A DNA stretch of 64,000 nt, taken from assembly GCF_015244705.1 (NCBI RefSeq), contig NZ_JABCQF010000001.1:248001-312000 (forward strand), in the 5' to 3' direction. Made by a program: the position numbers and the translations under genes. Below are positions 59,172 to 64,000 of the stretch, one piece after another. The notes under the pieces are model-generated. The model searched no databases and was not told the origin of the DNA. It saw only the letters and a program-made list of their open reading frames with translations. This DNA is from Gluconobacter potus. Its GTDB lineage: Bacteria > Pseudomonadota > Alphaproteobacteria > Acetobacterales > Acetobacteraceae. Each line of letters starts with the position of its first letter. Position 1 is the stretch's first letter.

Positions 59172-61547
59172 ATGTCAGAAACGATCAGTTTCCCCGTCGG
59201 TGGCATGACCTGCGCCGCCTGTGCCGCGCGGATTGAAAAAGTCCTCAACCGTCAGGACGGTGTGAAGGCGACCGTGAACTTTGCGTCCGAGCGCGCGCAG
59301 GTCGCTTTTGAAAACGCCTCGTCCTCCGTTGAAAGCGTCGTGGCGGCCGTGCGTCGTGCGGGCTTCTCCGTGGACGAGCAGAGCCTTGACCTGTCGCTGT
59401 CGGGCATGACCTGCGCGGCCTGTGCGGCCCGGATTGAAAAGATCCTGAACCGCCAGCCTTCCGTACAGGCCAGCGTGAATTTCGCGGCCGAACGGGCGCA
59501 TATCAATTACATTCCCGGCGTAGTCGAGCCGGCTTTCCTGATCGGGAAGATCGAGAAGGCCGGATTTGGAGCGCAGCGTCTGGACGAAGGCACCCGTGAA
59601 GACCCGAAGGCCAAGCGGGCCGCCATCTGGAAGCGTGAGCGCAACCGCTTCATCCTGACGCTCATCCTGTCCCTGCCGCTCTTTGCCGAGATGATCGGCA
59701 TGTTCTTCGGCCGCATGATCGTGCCGGTTCCGGTGCAGTTCCTGTTCGCCACCATCGTGCAGTTCGTCTGTGGCGCGCATCTGTATCGCAGGGCCTGGAA
59801 TGCCGTGCGGGGTGGTTCCGCCAACATGGATGTGCTGGTTGTGCTCGGAACGTCCATCGCCTGGCTGTTCAGTGCGGTTGTCGTGGTGTTCGGACTGCAC
59901 CAGCATGTTTATTTCGAAGCCAGCGCATCCATCATCACGCTGATTTCGCTCGGCAAGCTCATGGAGACCCGCGCCAAGAACAAGACGAGCGCGGGGATCG
60001 AAAGCCTGCTCCAGCTTCAGCCGCAGATCGCGCATGTCGAGCGTGATGGTGCGATCGTGGACCGTGCGGTTGCGGACATGCATGTCGGGGACATCTTCGT
60101 CGTGCGTCCGGGCGAAAGCGTGCCTGTGGATGGCGAGATCATCGAGGGGTCTTCCGAAGTCAACGAGTCCATGCTGACGGGTGAGAGCGTCCCGGTTCTC
60201 AAGGAAGTCGGGCAGGACGTCTTTGGTGGCACGATGAACGCCAACGGTGCGCTGCGTGTCCGGGCGACCGGCGTGGGTGCGGATACGGCGCTGGCGCGGA
60301 TCGTGAAGATGGTCGAGCAGGCACAGGGCTCGAAGGCCAATGTGCAGCGTCTGGCCGATAAGGTTTCGGGCATTTTCGTGCCCACGGTTATCGGGATCGC
60401 CGTCCTTACCTTCCTGATCGGCTGGGCCGTAACCGGCTCCGCGACATGGAGTCTCGTTTCTGCCGTGTCCGTTCTGGTCATTGCCTGCCCATGCTCGCTG
60501 GGTCTGGCGACGCCGACGGCCATCATGGTCGGGACGGGGCGTGGCGCACAGTCTGGCATCCTGTTCCGTAATGCCGATGCGCTGGAGCGGGCCGAGAAGC
60601 TCAAGACCATCATCGTGGATAAGACCGGCACCCTGACACAGGGCCGTCCCACGGTGGCCGCCGTTCATCCGGCTGTGGGCATTCCGGTGGATACGCTTCT
60701 GAGCGTCGCCCATGCCCTTGAGCACAACTCCGAGCATCCGCTGGCCCGTGCCATCGTGGACTATACGGAAAGTCACGGTGTCAGGGCCGCTGTTGCCGCG
60801 GAAGGCTTTCAGGCGGTTCCGGGCAAGGGCGTGGTGGCGCAGGTTGGGGGACAGGAAACGCGTCTGGGCTCGCCAGCCTTCATGCAGGCGAGCGGACTGG
60901 ACCTGTCATTCCTGCCGGTCGCGGCGCTGGAAAGCGAGGGCAATACCGTCATCGCCGTGGCGCAGGGCAGTCAGGTTCTGGGAATCATCGCATTGGCGGA
61001 TGAACTGCGGGTAGATGCCGTGGCGACCGTGAAGGCCCTGAAGGCGCGGGGCATCCGGGTCGTGATGCTGACCGGCGACAACGAACGCGCGGCGTCGGTC
61101 GTGGCGCGACAGGTTGGCGTGGACGACTATCTGGCTGGCGTGCTGCCCGAGCACAAGGCGGATGGTGTTGCGAAATACCGGGCGCAGGGGGGGCTGGTCG
61201 GCATGGTGGGTGACGGCATCAACGACGCGCCGGCGCTGGCGGCCGCCGATGTCGGCTTCGCCATCGGCGCAGGCTCTGCCGTCGCTCTCGATACGGCCGA
61301 TGTCGTGCTGATGAAGAGCGAGATGACAGGCGTTCTGGATGCGATTTCGCTGTCCAATGCCACCCTGTCCAAAATCCGGCAGAACCTGTTCTTCGCCTTC
61401 ATCTATAACATTCTGGGTCTGCCGCTGGCGGCTTTCGGAATGCTGAACCCGATCGTGGCAGGCGCTGCCATGGCCATGAGTTCCGTCTCGGTGGTCAGCA
61501 ACTCCCTGCTGCTCAACCGCTGGAAACCGATCTCCGGCAAGTCCTGA
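59172..61547 (+). CDS. copA: CPx-type copper-translocating P-type ATPase
   Basis: About 791 residues from ATG 59172. Two N-terminal HMA domains with [13 protein letters not shown] (about residues 12-24 and 79-91). Eight membrane helices, the CPC ion channel ([13 protein letters not shown]), actuator MLTGESVPV, phosphorylation [11 protein letters not shown] motif SEHPLA and hinge [18 protein letters not shown]. It pumps Cu(I) to the periplasm, where the multicopper oxidase acts, and takes copper from CopZ. Last gene of the rightward operon, 65 bases after the ABC gene. The name collides with the multicopper oxidase; actP is a synonym. Confidence 0.97.
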   Translation: MSETISFPVGGMTCAACAARIEKVLNRQDGVKATVNFASERAQVAFENASSSVESVVAAVRRAGFSVDEQSLDLSLSGMTCAACAARIEKILNRQPSVQASVNFAAERAHINYIPGVVEPAFLIGKIEKAGFGAQRLDEGTREDPKAKRAAIWKRERNRFILTLILSLPLFAEMIGMFFGRMIVPVPVQFLFATIVQFVCGAHLYRRAWNAVRGGSANMDVLVVLGTSIAWLFSAVVVVFGLHQHVYFEASASIITLISLGKLMETRAKNKTSAGIESLLQLQPQIAHVERDGAIVDRAVADMHVGDIFVVRPGESVPVDGEIIEGSSEVNESMLTGESVPVLKEVGQDVFGGTMNANGALRVRATGVGADTALARIVKMVEQAQGSKANVQRLADKVSGIFVPTVIGIAVLTFLIGWAVTGSATWSLVSAVSVLVIACPCSLGLATPTAIMVGTGRGAQSGILFRNADALERAEKLKTIIVDKTGTLTQGRPTVAAVHPAVGIPVDTLLSVAHALEHNSEHPLARAIVDYTESHGVRAAVAAEGFQAVPGKGVVAQVGGQETRLGSPAFMQASGLDLSFLPVAALESEGNTVIAVAQGSQVLGIIALADELRVDAVATVKALKARGIRVVMLTGDNERAASVVARQVGVDDYLAGVLPEHKADGVAKYRAQGGLVGMVGDGINDAPALAAADVGFAIGAGSAVALDTADVVLMKSEMTGVLDAISLSNATLSKIRQNLFFAFIYNILGLPLAAFGMLNPIVAGAAMAMSSVSVVSNSLLLNRWKPISGKS

Positions 61548-61568
61548 GGCAGACTCTTCCGGGTGCGG

Positions 61569-62237
61569 TTACTGCACCCGGAACGGGAGTTTCCTGCGGG
61601 CGAAATCGAGCATGGCCGTCGCACCATGCTCCCACAGGCCCAGCGGTTCGCTGCTGCCGATATGGCCGACAGCGCCCGCTTCCAGAAAATCCGACTGCCA
61701 CTGACCAGCAAGTTCCCGCGCACGTGGCAGGGACAGCCAGGGATCGTTGCTGCTCGCCATGATCGCGGTGGGGACGGGCAGGGGCACGTGGGGAAGCGGC
61801 CCGAAAGCGCGGATGCGTTCGACCTCCGGATGGGCCGTCTGGTCGATATCCGCAGGCGCCACCAGAAACGCCCCGGCCACCTTCTGGCCACCATGCCGAC
61901 TCAGCCATTTCGCACTCAGCACGGCGCCGAGACTGTGAGCGATCAGGAAAACCGGACGGGATGAAGCCTCGACCGCAGCGGTGAGTGCTGCTTCCCAGTC
62001 TGCGGGGCTGGGCGTTTCCCAGTCCGTCTGGTGCAGACGTTTCAGGCCATAAGCCTGTTCCCAGTGGGACTGCCAGTGATCCGGACCCGAACCGAAGAGG
62101 CCGGGAACCAGCAGCAACTCGACCTGCTGGCCAAGGCGCTGGAACGCGCCGGCGATCTGCTGGCGGCCCGTATCAGGCAGGCCATGCGTGGCCCAGGCGG
62201 GATCGAAGGATGTCGGACGGCCGGAAAACAGGTTCAT
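61569..62237 (-). CDS. RBBP9/YdeN family alpha/beta hydrolase
   Basis: 222 residues. Family signature LLVPGLFGSGPDHWQSHWE, nucleophile elbow in FLIAHSLGAVLS (Ser within xHSLG), acidic residue near MASSNDPWLS, and catalytic His in VGHIGSS. Small cytoplasmic serine hydrolase of unknown substrate. It reads in the same direction as cysK but is separated from it by a palindrome. It converges on the copper ATPase gene. Confidence 0.9.
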   Translation of the reverse strand: MNLFSGRPTSFDPAWATHGLPDTGRQQIAGAFQRLGQQVELLLVPGLFGSGPDHWQSHWEQAYGLKRLHQTDWETPSPADWEAALTAAVEASSRPVFLIAHSLGAVLSAKWLSRHGGQKVAGAFLVAPADIDQTAHPEVERIRAFGPLPHVPLPVPTAIMASSNDPWLSLPRARELAGQWQSDFLEAGAVGHIGSSEPLGLWEHGATAMLDFARRKLPFRVQ

Positions 62238-62295
62238 GACGTTATCTCCTCTCAGCCGTCCCGACTCTTCTGCAGAAGAGCGGAACAGGACTTCG

Positions 62296-62306
62296 CGTTA
62301 ATAACG
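62296..62306. promoter_or_regulatory. palindrome CGTTA-A-TAACG upstream of hydrolase
   Basis: An 11-base palindrome in the 124-base hydrolase-cysK gap. The core TTAATAACG recurs upstream of cysK at about 63424-63432, so it could be a shared operator. Confidence 0.3.
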
Positions 62307-62323
62307 AACACAAACGATTATTA

Positions 62324-62356
62324 AATAAAACAACTTTTGTTTGTGGTTGTTTTATT
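62324..62356. terminator. AT-rich hairpin after cysK
   Basis: AATAAAACAAC (62324-62334) and its exact complement GTTGTTTTATT (62346-62356) around an 11-base loop. It begins five bases beyond the cysK stop. The stem is AT-rich, so it is weaker than a classical terminator, but the T/A-rich flanks fit termination in either direction. Confidence 0.6.
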
Positions 62357-62361
62357 GACTC

Positions 62362-63357
62362 TCAGGCCAGCCCGTCGAAGAGCTGTGTGGAGAGGTAGCG
62401 TTCCGCAAAGGACGGGACGATGGCCACGATCGTCTTGCCACGATTTGAGGGCTTGCGGGCCAGTTCCATTCCCGCAAACAGCGCGGCCCCCGAGGAAATT
62501 CCGATGGGAATCCCTTCAACGGCTGCACAGAGCCGTGCGGTTGCCACAGCTTCCTGCTCGGAGACCTCGAACACGCCGTCCAGCGCCTTGAGATCCAGCG
62601 TGTCAGGTTCAAAACCCGGGCCGATGCCCTGAATGCCATGCGGTCCGGGCTCGTCGCCATGCAGCACGGCACTTTCGCGCGGTTCCACACCATAGATCTT
62701 GATGGATTTACGATGTTTCTTGAGCCCGTGGGCAATGCCGGACGCCGTACCGCCTGTTCCCAGACCGGCCACGACCATATCGACCTTGCCTGCCGTATCT
62801 TCCCAGATTTCCCGGGCCGTCGTGGCTTCATGGACTGCCGGATTGGCGTCGTTTTCGAACTGGCTCGGCATCCAGGCATCGGGCAGGGTGCGGTTGAGCT
62901 GTTCGGCGCGTTCGATGGCGCCGGCCATGCCGCGGGATGCAGGCGTCAGTTCGGTATCTGCACCCATCAGGCGCAGCATTTTCCGACGCTCGGTCGAGGC
63001 ATTTTCCGGCATGGTGACGATCAGGCGGTATCCCAGCGCCACGGCCGCAAAAGCAAGCGAAATGCCGGTATTGCCCGAGGTCGGTTCGATCAGGACCGTG
63101 CGGCCCGGCGTAATCAGGCCGCGCGCTTCAGCATCCCGCAGCATGGCCACGCCGATCCGGTCCTTGACGGAGCCGAGCGGGTTGAAAAATTCCAGCTTGA
63201 GGAGCAGCCGCCCGTTGAGATGCTCACGCTGGGTCAGGTGTGGCAGCGCGACCAGCGGTGTGCCTCCCACCGTCTCCAGAAAGGAGTTGAAAACGCGGCC
63301 CCGGGGGGCGGCATAACCTTCGAACGGGGCGGGGGACAGCGGAACCTTCTTGCTCAT
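62362..63357 (-). CDS. cysK: cysteine synthase A
   Basis: 331 residues from ATG 63357 (GAGG ahead; five extra in-frame codons upstream lack support). O-acetylserine sulfhydrylase: PLP lysine in FFNPLGSVKDRIG, the substrate loop EPTSGNTGISLAF, PLP-phosphate loop GLGTGGTASGIAHGL, C-terminal GISSGAALFAG. It makes L-cysteine from O-acetyl-L-serine and sulfide. The N-terminus carries about 15 extra residues (PLSPAPFEGYAAPRG) relative to typical CysK. Confidence 0.94.
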   Translation of the reverse strand: MSKKVPLSPAPFEGYAAPRGRVFNSFLETVGGTPLVALPHLTQREHLNGRLLLKLEFFNPLGSVKDRIGVAMLRDAEARGLITPGRTVLIEPTSGNTGISLAFAAVALGYRLIVTMPENASTERRKMLRLMGADTELTPASRGMAGAIERAEQLNRTLPDAWMPSQFENDANPAVHEATTAREIWEDTAGKVDMVVAGLGTGGTASGIAHGLKKHRKSIKIYGVEPRESAVLHGDEPGPHGIQGIGPGFEPDTLDLKALDGVFEVSEQEAVATARLCAAVEGIPIGISSGAALFAGMELARKPSNRGKTIVAIVPSFAERYLSTQLFDGLA

Positions 63358-63480
63358 GGCCTCACTTAACACGGGAAATGGGGGAAAGGGCAGACGGTAA
63401 ATGATGATTTCCGTTACAACGAATTAATAACGTTGTTATGTGTTCTGCGTCGATATCACATCATGTTCATGCGTTATTTA

Positions 63481-63510
63481 TTGACGGTGCCGTGTATGGT
63501 GTCGTATGTG
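63481..63510 (+). promoter_or_regulatory. candidate promoter of structured RNA
   Basis: -35 TTGACG (63481-63486), 18-base spacer, -10-like TATGTG (63505-63510), within an AT-rich stretch divergent from cysK. Confidence 0.45.
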
Positions 63511-63516
63511 ATCCGC

Positions 63517-63666
63517 TCCAGTGGCATCCACAACAACAGGACCAGTCGGTCAATGATGTGTCGAATGTGTAGCTCGCAGCGCAAACGCTGCTCCGCTTCA
63601 GGTCCGGAGGCAAGTGTCTCCGGCGTGTCATAACGCCCGACAACTGGACTGTCGGGCTCTTTCTTC
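63517..63666 (+). ncRNA. candidate structured small RNA or attenuator leader
   Basis: Three hairpins in series: GCAGCG-CAAA-CGCTGC (63576-63591), CCGGAG-N8-CTCCGG (63604-63623) and the terminator stem GCCCGACA/TGTCGGGC (63635-63642, 63650-63657) followed by TCTTTCTTC. The promoter-like elements upstream would give a transcript of about 150 nt. The predicted 5' end TCCAGT (63517-63522) can pair with ACTGGA in the terminator loop (63643-63648). The terminator is 14 to 22 bases before a small ORF, so an attenuating leader is the alternative. It matches no RNA family I recognise and lacks coding character. Confidence 0.5.
63635..63666 (+). terminator. intrinsic terminator ahead of the last small ORF
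   Basis: Perfect 8-bp GC-rich stem, 7-base loop (ACTGGAC), T-rich tail at 63658-63666. It lies in the 322-base gap between cysK and the small ORF. Confidence 0.75.
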
Positions 63667-63679
63667 AGGGTCCGGCATC

Positions 63680-63877
63680 ATGCTTGGTTCAACAGTCATC
63701 GAAATTAACGGCGTCTTCCTCGGCGCGGCCATTCTGGTCAGCGCGAGCGGGACGAGACGCTTCTATGCCGCGCATGACAGCGTGCGCGCGCTCCATAACG
63801 AACTCCTTCCCGATCTGGTCGCGCTTCAGCAGCGCATCCGTCAGCATGTGCGCAAACCTGGCCGTCAGATGGTCTGA
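63680..63877 (+). CDS. small hypothetical protein, 65 aa
   Basis: Starts at ATG 63680, 22 bases past the terminator stem, without a strong Shine-Dalgarno. The sequence has a hydrophobic stretch (VFLGAAILVSA) and a helical basic C-terminus (ALHNELLPDLVALQQRIRQHVRKPGR) that looks like a real protein. Function unknown. The remaining bases to the window end (63878-64000) hold nothing I can support. Confidence 0.5.
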   Translation: MLGSTVIEINGVFLGAAILVSASGTRRFYAAHDSVRALHNELLPDLVALQQRIRQHVRKPGRQMV

Positions 63878-64000
63878 TTGACGAAGAGCCTCTTCTGTCC
63901 GGACGTATTCGTGCTGTAGAACGAAAAAAGATCACGAACCGGAACGGAATGGAGCAGGCGTGGAAGGAAGTTATCGGCGGATTATCCGCGCTGTTCTGAC

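Noticed and set aside
62031-62324. 97-codon rightward ORF antisense to the RBBP9-type hydrolase
   Set aside because: Shadow of a gene with clear catalytic motifs.
63433-63633. 66-codon ORF upstream of the last small gene
   Set aside because: Spans the promoter and two hairpins of the RNA candidate and has no Shine-Dalgarno or protein-like pattern.
63540-63640. tRNA or 4.5S RNA
   Set aside because: No T-loop GGTTCGAATCC-like sequence, no cloverleaf pairing, and no conserved SRP tetraloop motif; only the serial hairpins hold.

Overview
The window looks like chromosome of an acetic acid bacterium (Acetobacteraceae, Alphaproteobacteria), most likely Gluconobacter or a close relative. This is inferred from the high GC content, tight ATGA-type operon overlaps, the alphaproteobacterial flagellar set (FliL, FliM, a DUF6468-type protein, a MotE-like protein), a pst-pho operon that lacks pstS, and a probable hopanoid C-3 methylase (HpnR). 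No tRNA, rRNA, insertion sequence, phage gene or CRISPR array was seen.

Layout. 1-5.4 kb: surface polysaccharide genes: a GT2-GT4 fusion cut by the window edge, an acidic/alanine-rich unknown, a GT4 enzyme and a divergent, less GC-rich DXD glycosyltransferase. 5.6-6.7 kb: a small unknown and dps. 7.0-12.4 kb: the phosphate operon pstC-pstA-pstB-phoU-phoB-phoR behind a recognisable Pho box. 12.5-17.5 kb: secreted prolyl oligopeptidase, amino acid permease, and a lipoprotein lytic transglycosylase with a SPOR tail. 17.6-23.0 kb: flagellar operon ending in a large unknown periplasmic protein. 23.0-30.0 kb: a TetR repressor divergent from a complete RND efflux pump, with a nested palindromic operator between them. 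30.2-41.5 kb: mixed transporters (ACR3-like and BASS carriers, MFS, FUSC), a diguanylate cyclase, a RecD-like helicase, thiopurine methyltransferase and HpnR. 41.8-46.0 kb: a FecI-FecR-TonB receptor signalling cassette. 46.2-47.8 kb: a Tat-exported PhoD phosphatase. 47.9-50.2 kb: feoA-feoB and a small Cys-rich Feo partner under a Fur box.

50.6-61.5 kb is a copper island. It holds a CsoR repressor, a Met-rich periplasmic protein, copB, the multicopper oxidase copA, and a CopL-like His/Cys protein. A promoter hub with three ATACCC/GGGTAT-type palindromes follows. Rightward from the hub run copZ, a TonB-dependent receptor with a His/Cys cluster at its mature N-terminus, an SbmA/YddA-type ABC protein, and a CPx copper ATPase. 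Placing an outer-membrane receptor and an ABC_membrane_2 protein between CopZ and the copper ATPase is the most interesting arrangement here. It suggests a copper-linked import or export route that the standard copper genes do not explain.

61.6-64.0 kb: an RBBP9-type hydrolase, cysteine synthase, a well-formed candidate structured RNA (promoter, three hairpins, intrinsic terminator) and a small unknown ORF. Metal homeostasis (Fe, Cu), phosphate response and envelope functions dominate the window.
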